The notes: generated from the letters alone by a model not told the origin. A stretch of DNA of 64,000 bases from Hyphomicrobium sp. (GCA_030148425.1 JASBTM010000003.1:248001-312000), one strand, 5' to 3'. Positions 1 through 7,966 are shown, numbered from the stretch's first letter. Made by a program: numbers and translations.

Positions 1-2
1 GG

Positions 3-413
3 TTCGACGCCTACGATCTACCGTTTCCGAAGCGAGTGATTTCAGACACCGGCAAGACGCAGTTTCTGTTTCGCATCAACAAGGGCATCGAGGACTTGGG
101 GCAGAGCATTAATCTGCACATGCCCGAGGACGAGCGGCCTATTCCGTTCTCGAACTTCATCTACTTCGGTGATGGCGATACGGACGTGCCGTCAATGGCG
201 CTCCTGAAGAAGAACGGCGGCCACGCGATCGCGGTGCATGGGCCGGATGAAAACGCGACGAAGTGCGTCGAGCTTTTCAAGGCGGGACGCTGCGATTTCT
301 ACGCGACTGCGGACTATCGGAAGGGATCGGACTTGTGGAAGCGGACGTGCCTGCTTCTGGATCGTATCATTGCGGATGTGAAAGTGAAGGAAGAGGCGAG
401 GGGGTTGGGGTAA
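3..413 (+). CDS. HAD-family hydrolase, C-terminal part (5' end outside window)
   Basis: The reading frame is open to the left edge, so only the last 136 codons are present. A GTG at 36 lies inside the gene and is not taken as the start. The segment FGDGDTDVPSM followed by KKNGGHAIAVHGP resembles the last acidic motif of haloacid dehalogenase (HAD) phosphohydrolases, where the aspartates bind the catalytic magnesium. The lysine of the preceding FPKR or SDTGK stretch may be the conserved HAD lysine. No signal peptide can be judged because the N-terminus is missing. The substrate cannot be inferred. It ends 19 bases before a palindromic repeat. Confidence 0.7.
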   Translation, partial: FDAYDLPFPKRVISDTGKTQFLFRINKGIEDLGQSINLHMPEDERPIPFSNFIYFGDGDTDVPSMALLKKNGGHAIAVHGPDENATKCVELFKAGRCDFYATADYRKGSDLWKRTCLLLDRIIADVKVKEEARGLG

Positions 414-431
414 CGCCCGAGCGTAAATTCA

Positions 432-521
432 CGTCATCCCGGCGCAGGCCGGGATCTGCCCGGGCTCGAGTTTTGCGAGGACTTTGTGCTTGGACGGATC
501 CCCGCCTTCGCGGGGATGACG
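432..521. repeat. REP-like palindromic repeat, copy 1
   Basis: A 90-base non-coding unit bounded by CGTCATCCC (432-440) and its reverse complement GGGATGACG (513-521). The left half contains a short hairpin (CCCGGCGCAGGCCGGG) and the right half a second one (CCCCGCCTTCGCGGGG), so the whole can fold as two hairpins or one long stem. Related copies lie at 992-1032, 1049-1141, 24538-24587, 58404-58548 and 59208-59293. The layout is that of REP/BIME elements. A further fragment (ATCCCGGCGCGGGAT) follows at about 551-565. Confidence 0.85.
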
Positions 522-646
522 TTTGTGGGGGATGCTAATTTTTTCCCAGCATCCCGGCGCGGGATAGGATTTATCCTGGTGCATATATTGAGGAACGGTT
601 CAGTTCGCGGGATGGCGTATCGGCTGGATGTCCGTAAGATTGAGCC

Positions 647-1021
647 ATGAAGCAGCCCTGCGTCTATATTCTGGCCCGTAAGCCATACGGCACACTGTAC
701 GTCGGCGTGACGAGCGATCTGGCCCATCGTATCGCGCAGCACGAGCAGGGTCTCATCGAAGGTTTCACGAAGAAATATGAGATCAAGACTCTCGTCTATT
801 ACGAAATGCATGCTGCGATGGACGTCGCTATCGCGCGAGAGAAAGGGCTAAAGCGTTGGCGCCGGGAATGGAAGTATCGGCTTATCGAACAAATGAATCC
901 AGAGTGGCGAAACCTGTTCGAGCCGAGCTCCGGAGAGATTGCTTTTGGTTCAGTCGATAATCCGAATTTGGATTTCGACCCAATTCCCGATTTGGACGGA
1001 TCCCCGCCTTCGCGGGGATGA
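647..1021 (+). CDS. GIY-YIG nuclease domain protein with a repeat-derived C-terminus
   Basis: A single-domain GIY-YIG protein of 124 residues. Visible family landmarks are the CVYILA strand (residues 5-10, the GIY position), LYVGVT (17-22, the YIG position), the arginine of LAHRIAQH (R28), the REKGLKRW helix (64-71) with its conserved glutamate, and NPEWRNLF (84-91). Stand-alone proteins of this type (YhbQ/UvrC-N-like) are presumed DNA endonucleases, but their cellular role is mostly unknown. The last ten codons (DLDGSPPSRG, 115-124) and the stop codon are encoded by a copy of the palindromic repeat, so the original tail has been replaced or extended. The gene lies between two identical 41-base direct repeats. 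The ATG start follows GATTGAGCC without a strong ribosome-binding site. Confidence 0.85.
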   Translation: MKQPCVYILARKPYGTLYVGVTSDLAHRIAQHEQGLIEGFTKKYEIKTLVYYEMHAAMDVAIAREKGLKRWRREWKYRLIEQMNPEWRNLFEPSSGEIAFGSVDNPNLDFDPIPDLDGSPPSRG

Positions 1022-1032
1022 CGTTTGTGGGG
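992..1032. repeat. 41-base direct repeat, identical to 490-530
   Basis: The right half of the palindromic repeat occurs here as an exact 41-base copy of positions 490-530, in the same orientation. The following ~35 bases are also similar in both places. The two copies bracket the GIY-YIG gene with a period of 502 bases. This copy lacks its own left half and overlaps the 3' end of the gene (stop codon 1019-1021). Confidence 0.85.
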
Positions 1033-1048
1033 ACGCCAACTTTTATCC

Positions 1049-1141
1049 CGTCATCCCGGCGTAGGCCGGGATCTGTCCAGGCTTGATTTTTGGCGATGAA
1101 TTTCGCGGCTTGGACAAATTCCGGTCTTCGACCAGATGACG
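1049..1141. repeat. REP-like palindromic repeat, copy 3 with decayed right half
   Basis: It starts with CGTCATCCCGGCGTAGGCC and ends with CAGATGACG (1133-1141). The left hairpin is intact. The right half (CCGGTCTTCGACCAGATGACG region) has drifted from the CCCCGCCTTCGCGGGG hairpin seen in other copies. It lies between the GIY-YIG gene and the 3' end of the small membrane protein gene. Confidence 0.75.
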
Positions 1142-1151
1142 CTATCGATGC

Positions 1152-1280
1152 TCAACGTCCCTCGATCTTGATGCCCGGCAGATCGACGCGCACTTTGGTC
1201 TGGTTCGCGTCCCAGAGCATGTAGCCAAGCACGGCGACGGCGATGGCGAGAATGATGATAATCAGTGATTTGGTATCCAT
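1152..1280 (-). CDS. 42-residue single-span membrane protein
   Basis: The product starts MDTKSLIIIILAIAVAVLG, continues with YMLWDANQTKVRV and ends DLPGIKIEGR. Residues 6-23 form one hydrophobic membrane helix. The short lysine-bearing N-terminus and the 18-residue hydrophilic tail fit a small inner-membrane protein. The ATG is preceded by TTAGGAGCC at good spacing, which supports translation. The stop codon lies ten bases from a REP-like repeat. I do not recognise a named family and cannot give a function. The frame is below common ORF length cut-offs, so it is easily missed. Confidence 0.65.
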   Translation of the reverse strand: MDTKSLIIIILAIAVAVLGYMLWDANQTKVRVDLPGIKIEGR

Positions 1281-1403
1281 CGCCCACGGCTCCTAAGGTC
1301 ATGCACTCAAACGTTAGCGCATCAATCGCCATGGCGGCGATGACGTGTCAAGGGTGCGGATTTGCGATGCTTGGGGCGTGTCGAAGATCGCTTTCGCCGA
1401 ACG

Positions 1404-1439
1404 CAAAAAAGCAACGGCCCCGCGCGAAGCGAGGCCGTC
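1404..1439 (-). terminator. Rho-independent terminator of the Gly/His-rich protein gene
   Basis: Read on the minus strand, ACGGCCTCGC and GCGGGGCCGT form a GC-rich stem around a short TTCGC loop. It is followed by TGCTTTTTTGCG. It sits about 40 bases after the stop codon at 1481. Confidence 0.8.
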
Positions 1440-1480
1440 GAGACTTTCAATTGTGCTTGGGCTCGGGTGCTCAGCGCACC

Positions 1481-1849
1481 TTAGTAGCAGACCCAGACGA
1501 AGCGGTCGTTGTACGGCGACCAGCGCCAGCAGCTGCCGACGCCGTAGGCCCACCAGCGGCCATGCCAGTAGCGGCGATGGCCACGCCAGTGGCCGCGATG
1601 GCCCCAGTTCCGACCGCGGTTCCAGTGACGTCCACCGTTCCAGTTGCGCCCGCCACGGAAATGGCGTCCGCCACGGAAGTGCTGGCCACCGCGGAAGCCG
1701 CGATGTCCGCCGAAATGCTGGCCGCCGCCACGGTGTCCACCGAAGTGATGACCGCCGCCGTGGTGGCCGCCTCCATGCCTCGCTTCGGCAACGACCGGCA
1801 TCGCCAATGCCGTCATCATCGCCATCACGAATATGAGTATGCGTCTCAT
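1481..1849 (-). CDS. Secreted Gly/His/Arg/Trp-rich protein
   Basis: The 122-residue product begins with a clear signal peptide (MRRILIFVMAMMTALAMPVV, cleavage probably after AEA at residue 23). The mature part is a run of GGH, FGGH, RGGR, WNGG and HWRG repeats (about residues 24-95), ending in a short YGVGSCWRW...WVCY segment with two cysteines that may pair. Rhizobiales carry many secreted proteins of this composition. Their role is unknown; histidines could bind metals, but that is inference from composition. AAGGAGCCACA precedes the ATG and a terminator follows, so this is a complete monocistronic unit. The opposite strand is also open for a long stretch, which I regard as a side effect of repetitive codons. 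Confidence 0.75.
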   Translation of the reverse strand: MRRILIFVMAMMTALAMPVVAEARHGGGHHGGGHHFGGHRGGGQHFGGHRGFRGGQHFRGGRHFRGGRNWNGGRHWNRGRNWGHRGHWRGHRRYWHGRWWAYGVGSCWRWSPYNDRFVWVCY

Positions 1850-2529
1850 TGTGGCTCCTTGGGTTTTTTTAGGGGTGCAACAGCAGCATCGCGCGCCAAC
1901 ACGAGCGATATCCGCTCAACGGCGTTCAATCGCTGCGGTTCCCAGAAACCGGACACACAATTAACCTCCGATGAACTGAACGAAAGAATTCCAATCCTGC
2001 GATGGATTTCGACGATAAGTCCGCTATGCAACTTCTGACCTCAAGTTGCGCGCGCCCTGACGAGCGTCAGATTTTGAAATGAGATTGGAAGACGCCGCGG
2101 GCGCTTCGGTGACATCGGCATCAAGCGATGCAAGCGCCATGGCGAAGGGCAGGCGCAGTCGGTGCTTTCAGCGTCCATCGCCGTGAAAGAAATCGCGCCA
2201 TTGTCTATTCCGCTTTCCGAATCCCAATTTGCATATTTCGCTCTCGCTAGATCATGCGACGAGAGTCGGAATCTGCGCGGATATCGGCGGGTAAGTGTCG
2301 GGCTAAGCCGTTCTAAAGTGCAATTGAAGCCGTGATGGCCGCGCAGTCGAAAAAGACAATGAGCGGAAGATTCGGAATTAGCCGCCAAGTTAAAAACTAA
2401 TTCAAATTCGGCCGGTTGATTTAGCTCAGTGCGAAATTGGCTTGTGGGAGTATTGGCGAGCGTTAGCCGATCATTCGACTGGAGTTGCGACGGGAAAGGT
2501 CTTCAGGGGGAAGAAAGGAACGCATCGTC
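1850..2529. other. Non-coding gap with no convincing gene
   Basis: About 680 bases between the promoter side of the Gly/His-rich protein gene and the NTF2-fold protein gene. Open frames here have unlikely protein composition and no ribosome-binding sites. The leader of the minus-strand gene includes AAGGAG at 1853-1858. Composition is lower in GC than in the neighbouring genes. I see no repeat, RNA gene or terminator that I can support. Confidence 0.5.
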
Positions 2530-3075
2530 ATGATCTCAACCTCCTCGCTGCACATCGATACCATCCTGAAATCTGCAGCGTTTCGTCTGCATATGACCAT
2601 CTTCGTGGCTGCAGCTCTTCTTGGCGCGCATTATGCGCATGCCGATTCTCAATGCATCACGCCCAAGCCGCAGGAAGTATCCCGCGTCTTCCATCAGTGG
2701 CGCACTGCCGTTGCTTCGCGCAATGCCGACGAACTTGTCAATTTCTATACCGACGATGCGACGCTCTCAGTCGGAAAGGCGGGAGAGCCAATAAAAGGCA
2801 AAGCAGCAATCCGCGCTTATTACGTTGGATTGCTCGCGCGCCATCCCCAGCCTGTCGTCGTGTCGAGCGAGGTTGCGCCGGGGTGCAATTCCGCCGTCGT
2901 CACGGGTTTTATTCTGTACCGTGTGACGGGCGCGCGGAAAGGCACGCGCGATCTTTTGGGTGGAAGATTTACGACGGAATTCGCTCTGGTCGATGGGGCT
3001 TGGCGCATCGCGAAGCACACGCTCGGTGGCGATGAACGCAAGCTCGATCAGCCGTTCGAAAGTTCGCAACTTTAG
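2530..3075 (+). CDS. Secreted NTF2-fold (SnoaL/DUF4440-like) protein
   Basis: Product of 181 residues. A signal peptide ends at HYAHA-DS (near residue 39). The mature part follows the NTF2-like cone fold: VSRVFHQWRTAVASRNADELVNFYTDDA (helix plus start of strand), KAAIRAYYVGLLARHPQP, and a C-terminal sheet with RFTTEFALVDGAWRIAKHTL. In this family the pattern 'xxFYTDDAxL...G...I..YY' and 'W.I..H' is diagnostic of the fold, not of one activity. I chose the ATG at 2530 because AAGGAA lies 8-10 bases upstream; ATG 2593 would also leave a signal peptide. It is convergent with purK, 22 bases apart. Confidence 0.7.
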   Translation: MISTSSLHIDTILKSAAFRLHMTIFVAAALLGAHYAHADSQCITPKPQEVSRVFHQWRTAVASRNADELVNFYTDDATLSVGKAGEPIKGKAAIRAYYVGLLARHPQPVVVSSEVAPGCNSAVVTGFILYRVTGARKGTRDLLGGRFTTEFALVDGAWRIAKHTLGGDERKLDQPFESSQL

Positions 3076-3097
3076 AGCCAAGCGCGAACGGCGCGCG

Positions 3098-4207
3098 TCA
3101 AGCAGATGCTTTCGGCAGCAGCCGGTTGACGTGTCCCATTTTCCGGCCGGGACGGGCTTCCTTCTTACCGTAGTGGTGGAAGAACGCGCCGGGCTCGGCC
3201 GCGATCTTTTCCCAGGCGAGAATGTCGTCGCCGATGAGGTTGATCATCTCGGCGGCGGGAGCCTTGAGTGCGGGCGAGCCGAGCGGCCAACCGGCGACGG
3301 CGCGAATATGCTGCTCGAATTGTGAGGTCAGCGCGCCGTCCATCGTCCAGTGCCCGGAGTTGTGAACGCGTGGCGCCATCTCGTTGACGAACAGCCGGTC
3401 GCGGCCGTTATCGGGCACGAGGAAAAACTCGATGGCGAATACACCGATATAATCGAGTTCTTCGGCGATCTTTTGCGCGATAGCTACAGCCTCGGCGGCG
3501 ACGCTTGGGCTAAGCGCGGCTGGCGCCACGGAACGATGCAAAATGTGGTGTCTGTGCTCGTTTTCGGTCACGTCGAAGGCTTTGAACGAGGCGTCGATTG
3601 CGCGTGCCGCGATAACGGAAACCTCGGCGCGGAAATTGACGAAGCTTTCCAGGATCGACGGCTGATTGCGCATCGCCGCCCAGGCGGCTTCGGCATCACC
3701 GCGCTTCAAGATCTTGGCCTGTCCCTTGCCGTCGTAGCCGAAGCGGCGCGTCTTCAGAACGGAGGGAATCGGAAAGCCGCTGTCGAGAACCGCGGAGAGA
3801 CCGGCCAGGCTATCGATAGCCGCAAACTCGGCTGTCGCTGCGCCGAGCGTGCGCGCGAGCGTTTTCTCGTTCATACGGTCCTGGGCGCATGCGAGAGCTT
3901 TCGCTCCGGGGCGGACGGGAATGTGCGCCGTTAGAAACTCGACGGTGTGGACGGGAATGTTCTCGAATTCGTAGGTCGCGACATCGACGGTGCTCGCGAA
4001 TTTCGCCAGCTGCGCTTCGTCTTCATAGGCGGCAACCGTGTATGCGGCGGCGACGTCGAAGGCGGGACTGTCGGTTTCCGGTGCGTAGATGTGCGACTTC
4101 AATCCCAGTCGGGCTGCGGCCATCGCCAGCATGCGGCCGAGCTGTCCGCCGCCAAGAATGCCGATGGTGGAGCCGGGAGGGAATGTCGTCATTGCGATGG
4201 TCTTCAA
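3098..4207 (-). CDS. purK: 5-(carboxyamino)imidazole ribonucleotide synthase
   Basis: ATP-grasp enzyme that carboxylates 5-aminoimidazole ribonucleotide to N5-CAIR with ATP and bicarbonate, the step before PurE in purine synthesis. The 369 residues match the family. Visible features are the N-terminal [16 protein letters not shown] loop (residues 14-29), [20 protein letters not shown] of the ATP-binding part, and the late FAIEFF and [14 protein letters not shown] motifs that carry the metal-binding glutamate and substrate-binding residues. Its start overlaps the purE stop by four bases (ATGA), so the two are translationally coupled. The ATG at 4207 gives five extra residues before a second ATG (MTTFPPG), which could also be the start. 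Confidence 0.95.
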   Translation of the reverse strand: MKTIAMTTFPPGSTIGILGGGQLGRMLAMAAARLGLKSHIYAPETDSPAFDVAAAYTVAAYEDEAQLAKFASTVDVATYEFENIPVHTVEFLTAHIPVRPGAKALACAQDRMNEKTLARTLGAATAEFAAIDSLAGLSAVLDSGFPIPSVLKTRRFGYDGKGQAKILKRGDAEAAWAAMRNQPSILESFVNFRAEVSVIAARAIDASFKAFDVTENEHRHHILHRSVAPAALSPSVAAEAVAIAQKIAEELDYIGVFAIEFFLVPDNGRDRLFVNEMAPRVHNSGHWTMDGALTSQFEQHIRAVAGWPLGSPALKAPAAEMINLIGDDILAWEKIAAEPGAFFHHYGKKEARPGRKMGHVNRLLPKASA

Positions 4208-4698
4208 CCCTGGACGGGCGTCTCGGCGACGTCGGCCGAATGTTGTTTGCGCCAGGTTTCGAGGCGCGTGGCCAGCGCTTCATCCGATAGCGCTAGGATC
4301 TCGGCCGCGAACAAGCCGGCGTTTTTGGCTCCGGCCTCGCCAATGGCAAGGGTGCCGACCGGGACGCCGGCCGGCATCTGGACGATCGAATACAGGCTGT
4401 CCTGGCCTTTGAGGGCCTTGGATTCGACCGGTACGCCCAGAACGGGCAGCGTGGTCATCGAGGCGGTCATGCCGGGGAGATGAGCGGCGCCGCCTGCTCC
4501 GGCAATGATGACCTTCAGGCCGGCCGCCTTGGCGCCCTTGGCGTAGGCATAGAGCCGGTCGGGGGTGCGGTGTGCCGAGACGATCTTGGTCTCGAACGGA
4601 ACGCCAAGCTCCGTCAGGACGTCAGCCGTGTGCTGCATCGTCGGCCAGTCCGACTGGCTTCCCATGATGATGCCGACCTGCGGCTTGATCCGGCTCAT
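4204..4698 (-). CDS. purE: N5-carboxyaminoimidazole ribonucleotide mutase
   Basis: Class I PurE, which moves the carboxylate of N5-CAIR to carbon 4 to give CAIR. Product of 164 residues. Diagnostic motifs are [11 protein letters not shown] near the N-terminus, SAHRTPDR (catalytic histidine), [11 protein letters not shown] and [29 protein letters not shown] in two parts, ending in a helical tail. I took the ATG at 4698; a TTG at 4710 would add four residues (MDAI) and is less likely. purE is first in the purEK pair. Confidence 0.95.
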   Translation of the reverse strand: MSRIKPQVGIIMGSQSDWPTMQHTADVLTELGVPFETKIVSAHRTPDRLYAYAKGAKAAGLKVIIAGAGGAAHLPGMTASMTTLPVLGVPVESKALKGQDSLYSIVQMPAGVPVGTLAIGEAGAKNAGLFAAEILALSDEALATRLETWRKQHSADVAETPVQG

Positions 4699-4869
4699 GA
4701 TGGCGTCCAAATGCCCCGAAAACGGAAACCGCGTCGGTACAGGAGCGCGCTGGGCTTTACAAGCGTTTCTCGCCCCAATCGGCCGGGAATCCAGGACTTA
4801 TGGTCGCCTCTCGGGTACAGGCGGCCTTTTCGGCGGCTTTTGGGGCAATTCGGACGATCTTTGTCCCCC

Positions 4870-5259
4870 TCAAGGGACCGAGGCCAAGAGGTAGTCAATG
4901 GAGTGAAAGAAGGTGTCGGGCGCGACATATCCCGCGATCCGCCCGACCTCATGCCGCGATTTGACGACCACGAACGTCGGCACCATCTCGACCTCCGTGT
5001 CGAGTTCGAGGTGGTCCGCCTTGATATCGTTAATGTCGACGAACCGCACGGGCAGGCCCTGCGCCTGCTTGGAAGCTTCGTAAGCGGGAAGGAGATCGCG
5101 CCGGAAAAGCTCGCAGTAGATACACCCTTCAGCCTCGACGACGATGAGCTCGAGCCCCGACGACGGTGTGGCTGCGTCGGCGTCGATGCCTGCGCGCGAG
5201 GCTGCCAGAGGGGCGCACAGAAGTGCGACTAGGCATATCGTGCGAAGAGCCGGTCCCAT
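4870..5259 (-). CDS. Secreted thioredoxin-fold protein (CxxC)
   Basis: Product of 129 residues with an N-terminal signal peptide (MGPALRTICLVALLCAPLAA, cleavage near SRA). The mature part is a short thioredoxin fold: ELIVVEAEGCIYCELFRRDLLP holds the redox-active Cys-Ile-Tyr-Cys pair, followed by a strand RFVDIND and the cis-proline loop EMVPTFVVV. It probably acts in the periplasm in thiol reduction or disulfide handling, similar to SoxW/DsbE-like small proteins. Partners are not evident. AGGCGAGACC precedes the ATG. It follows the DUF1007 gene by 106 bases in the same direction and could share its transcript. Confidence 0.75.
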   Translation of the reverse strand: MGPALRTICLVALLCAPLAASRAGIDADAATPSSGLELIVVEAEGCIYCELFRRDLLPAYEASKQAQGLPVRFVDINDIKADHLELDTEVEMVPTFVVVKSRHEVGRIAGYVAPDTFFHSIDYLLASVP

Positions 5260-5365
5260 GGTCTCGCCTCGGGTTCGCGAAGAAACTTCCTCCTTCTAAC
5301 CCAAGCGCGACGCCCGGCGGACGAAACGTTTATCGCTAGTTAACGGTTGGACCGGAACGAGACAG

Positions 5366-6025
5366 TCAGAGCTTTTTGCAGCTTACAGCGATGGTTTTGT
5401 AGGAGCCGAAGCCGACGGAGCCCGCGCCGAATTGCTGTGCCATTGCCGCTCCGAGTTTCTTCGCTTGCTCGTCCTGTTTCTCGGCGTCGGGATCGAGGAT
5501 CGTTGCCGAGCAGCCGCTGGGCGCTGATGCAAGCTTGACGGCATCGGTCTTCTCGGGCTCGAAGTCGATGAAATAAGAGGGATCGAATACCGCGATGGTC
5601 AGGCCTTCGGCATCGGCCAGCACGGGTTTGACGAGCGGCAGATGGAACGAGAGGTGCAGAACGCCATTCGTGTAGTCGAGCCGGGCTTTTTCAGGAGGCG
5701 AGAAATTTAGCTGCTCTTCGCCGAGTTTTGCGACGGTGAAGTAATTGAACTCTTTGAGGCCATCCATGTTGACCTTCAGCAGCGGCTCCAGCTCGTGCTG
5801 ATCGTATTTGCCGTCGTTATTGGTATCGAGGCCTTCGAGCGCCATCGCGGCGTACGCATCGTCGAAGCTCCAGACGTGATCGACGCCGGTGACGGTGCCC
5901 TTGTCGTACGTGACCGTCATTTCGTAAGTCACCCACATATGGGGGTGGGCGGACGCTGGCGCAGCGAACAGCGTGAGCGTCAGAGCGGCTGCCAGCAGCC
6001 AGAATGCCCGGATTTGTTTGGTCAA
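5366..6025 (-). CDS. Periplasmic DUF1007 protein with an EF-hand-like loop
   Basis: Product of 219 residues with a signal peptide ending ASA-HPHMW. DUF1007 proteins begin their mature form with this His-Pro-His-Met-Trp element and are usually encoded beside metal transporters. Here the neighbour is znuA, divergent across about 190 bases. An EF-hand-like acidic loop (DTNNDGKYDQHEL, about residues 67-79) could bind calcium or another cation. Two cysteines occur late (SGCSATI and VSCKKL). The start is an unusual TTG at 6025, supported by GAGGCG eight bases upstream and by the signal peptide starting immediately after. A role in zinc or nickel handling is inferred from context only. Confidence 0.8.
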   Translation of the reverse strand: MTKQIRAFWLLAAALTLTLFAAPASAHPHMWVTYEMTVTYDKGTVTGVDHVWSFDDAYAAMALEGLDTNNDGKYDQHELEPLLKVNMDGLKEFNYFTVAKLGEEQLNFSPPEKARLDYTNGVLHLSFHLPLVKPVLADAEGLTIAVFDPSYFIDFEPEKTDAVKLASAPSGCSATILDPDAEKQDEQAKKLGAAMAQQFGAGSVGFGSYKTIAVSCKKL

Positions 6026-6184
6026 GAGCGCCTCGAAGCAATCGATGTAGCAAACCGGGAGGTTCCCGGACTTTCACAATAAGGACACGCACAGGGAACG
6101 TGGCGAGATTTCGACGCGGAGCCGAATCCGAGGAGCCTATGCCATAGGACATTTCGCCGGTTGGGTTGCCCTCACGTTTCGATA

Positions 6185-6198
6185 GTTATATTATACTC
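6185..6198. promoter_or_regulatory. Candidate Zur operator
   Basis: AGTTATATTATACT is an imperfect AT-rich dyad (5 of 7 pairs complementary) 22 bases upstream of the znuA ATG. It resembles alphaproteobacterial Zur boxes, which centre on GTTATAnnATAAC-like palindromes. It lies in the spacer between the divergent znuA and DUF1007 genes, so one site could serve both. No zur gene is in the window. Confidence 0.45.
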
Positions 6199-6219
6199 TT
6201 TTAATGGAATGGGTGGCGA

Positions 6220-7200
6220 ATGAATCGTGTCGGACTTGGGTTGGTAGGGGCTTTTATCGTTTTTGGTCATATGGCGGTGGCTGCCAATGCCGCAGAGCCG
6301 CCAAGGGTGGTCGTGACGATCAAGCCCGTTCACTCTCTCGTCGCGCGCCTGATGGCGGGCATCGGAAAACCGGGTCTGGTGGTCGATGGCTCGGCTTCGC
6401 CGCACACGTTCACGTTGAAGCCGTCCACCGCGCGGGCAATCAACGAAGCGGATGTGTTCATCCGCGTCTCCGATACGCTCGAGCCGTTCACCCGGAAGAT
6501 CGTTTCGGCGCTTCCTTCGAGCGTCACGGTTTTGACGCTTGTGGGGGCGGACGGCGTGAAGCTTGTCGATCAGCGGCATGGCGGAACATTCGAAAAGCAC
6601 GAGCACGGTCATGAAGAGGCCGGGCACGACGTTCATGGCGATGAAGCAGAACACCACGACGATGACCACGACGAAGAAGGAAAAGACGGCCATATCTGGC
6701 TCGATACGGCGAACGCCAAGGCCATCGTCGCGGCGTCCGCAAAAGTCATCGCAGCGCGTTATCCGCAGTATGCCGATAAGCTTCATCAGAACGAAGTTGC
6801 CGTCGACGCCGATCTCGACGCGCTCGATCGCGAGCTGTCCGAAGGTCTCAAGGCTGCGCATGGCAAGCCGTTCATCGTTTTCCACGACGCGACCCAATAT
6901 TTCGAGCGCCACTTCGGGCTCGCGGCTGCGGGGTCTATCACGGTCAGTCCGGATGTCCCGCCGAGCGCCAAGCGTCTGACGGATGTCCGGAGCAAAATTT
7001 CAGCGCTGGGCGCGGTCTGCGTATTTTCCGAGCCTGATTTTCAGCCCAATCTCGTCGCCGCCGTCACCGAAGGCACGCACGCGCGCTCTGGGACGCTCGA
7101 TGCCGAGGGGCAAATGTTGTCCGCAGGTCCGGGCCTTTACGACGACTTGATGCGCGGGCTCGCGCGCAATCTGGCGGGCTGCCTTACGGCGCCAAGCTAG
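6220..7200 (+). CDS. znuA: Zinc ABC transporter substrate-binding protein ZnuA
   Basis: Periplasmic zinc-binding lipocalin-unrelated cluster A-I binding protein of 326 residues. A signal peptide ends near ANAAE (residue 25). Likely zinc ligands by position are H62 (SPHTF), H158 (DGHIW), H222 (FHDATQYF) and an acidic residue of SEPDF (271-273). Between residues 117 and 153 lies a His/Asp/Glu-rich loop typical of ZnuA, thought to act in zinc capture. The cysteine pair C267/C321 may form the family's disulfide. The znuB permease and znuC ATPase genes are not adjacent: phoB converges from downstream. A Zur-like dyad lies just upstream. Confidence 0.92.
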   Translation: MNRVGLGLVGAFIVFGHMAVAANAAEPPRVVVTIKPVHSLVARLMAGIGKPGLVVDGSASPHTFTLKPSTARAINEADVFIRVSDTLEPFTRKIVSALPSSVTVLTLVGADGVKLVDQRHGGTFEKHEHGHEEAGHDVHGDEAEHHDDDHDEEGKDGHIWLDTANAKAIVAASAKVIAARYPQYADKLHQNEVAVDADLDALDRELSEGLKAAHGKPFIVFHDATQYFERHFGLAAAGSITVSPDVPPSAKRLTDVRSKISALGAVCVFSEPDFQPNLVAAVTEGTHARSGTLDAEGQMLSAGPGLYDDLMRGLARNLAGCLTAPS

Positions 7201-7224
7201 GCAGCTTCGGACCGGAGGCCAATA

Positions 7225-7929
7225 TTAGGCCGGGGCCTCGGCTTCGCGGCCATCGAAGACGTATCCGGCGCCGCGGACCGTGCGGATCGGGTCGCTCTCG
7301 TTACCGCGAATCAGAGACTTCCGGAGCCGGCCGATGTGGACGTCGACTGTCCGCTCGTCGACTTCCGAGGACTGGCCCCAGACGCGATCGAGAAGCTGGC
7401 TTCGCGAGAGCACGCGGCGCGGGCTTTCCATGAAGACTTCGAGCATCCGGTATTCGGTCGGACCGAGCCGGACCTCGCGAACGCCGCGCGTCACCTTGTG
7501 TGCGCCACGGTCCATCGTGATCTCGCCGGAAATGAGAATATCGCTCATCCGCTCCGGCGAAGCGCGACGCAGCAGCGCCTTCACGCGCGCCATCAGCTCC
7601 TGCACGGAGAAGGGCTTCGTGACGTAGTCGTCGGCGCCTGTGGTAAGGCCCCGCACGCGGTCCGTTTCCTCGCCGCGTGCGGTCAGCAGAATGATAGGCA
7701 AGCTCTGAGTGTCGGCGCGATTGCGCAGGCGCCGGCACAACTCGATCCCCGATATCTTCGGGATCATCCAATCCAATATCGCCAGATCGAAGCTCTGCTC
7801 GGAAAGCAGAAGTTCCGCTTCCTCGCCATCGGCCGCCTGCACGACGTCGTAGCCTTCCGACTGAAGATTGTACTTCAGCAGCTCGGCCAGGGGGGCTTCA
7901 TCTTCGACAACGATAATTTTGGCTGGCAT
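7225..7929 (-). CDS. phoB: Phosphate regulon response regulator PhoB
   Basis: OmpR/PhoB-type regulator of 234 residues. The receiver domain (1-120) has the acidic pocket E9/D10, the phosphoacceptor D53 (LAILDWMIP) and the lysine of VTKPFSVQEL. The C-terminal winged helix (about 130-228) includes RRVLSRSQLLDRVWG and DERTVDVHIGRLRKSL with RTVRGAGYVF, as in PhoB. When phosphorylated by PhoR it activates genes carrying Pho boxes, including pst. It is last in phoR-pstSCAB-phoU-phoB and sits 37 bases after phoU. Its 3' end converges with znuA 24 bases away. Confidence 0.95.
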   Translation of the reverse strand: MPAKIIVVEDEAPLAELLKYNLQSEGYDVVQAADGEEAELLLSEQSFDLAILDWMIPKISGIELCRRLRNRADTQSLPIILLTARGEETDRVRGLTTGADDYVTKPFSVQELMARVKALLRRASPERMSDILISGEITMDRGAHKVTRGVREVRLGPTEYRMLEVFMESPRRVLSRSQLLDRVWGQSSEVDERTVDVHIGRLRKSLIRGNESDPIRTVRGAGYVFDGREAEAPA

Positions 7930-7966
7930 GATTTTGGATCAGGTTGCTTTCAGAGTCGCTTCGTCA

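Noticed and set aside
1265..2038. Long plus-strand frame rich in Ala, Val, Thr and Met
   Set aside because: It is antisense to the Gly/His-rich secreted protein gene, which has a signal peptide, a ribosome-binding site and a terminator; the plus frame has none.
2417..2510. TTTAGCTCAGT resembling a tRNA D-arm
   Set aside because: No acceptor stem, anticodon arm or T-arm with GGTTCGA could be placed around it.
3889..4483. Overlapping plus-strand frames in purEK
   Set aside because: Shadows of purK and purE, whose enzymatic motifs are complete.
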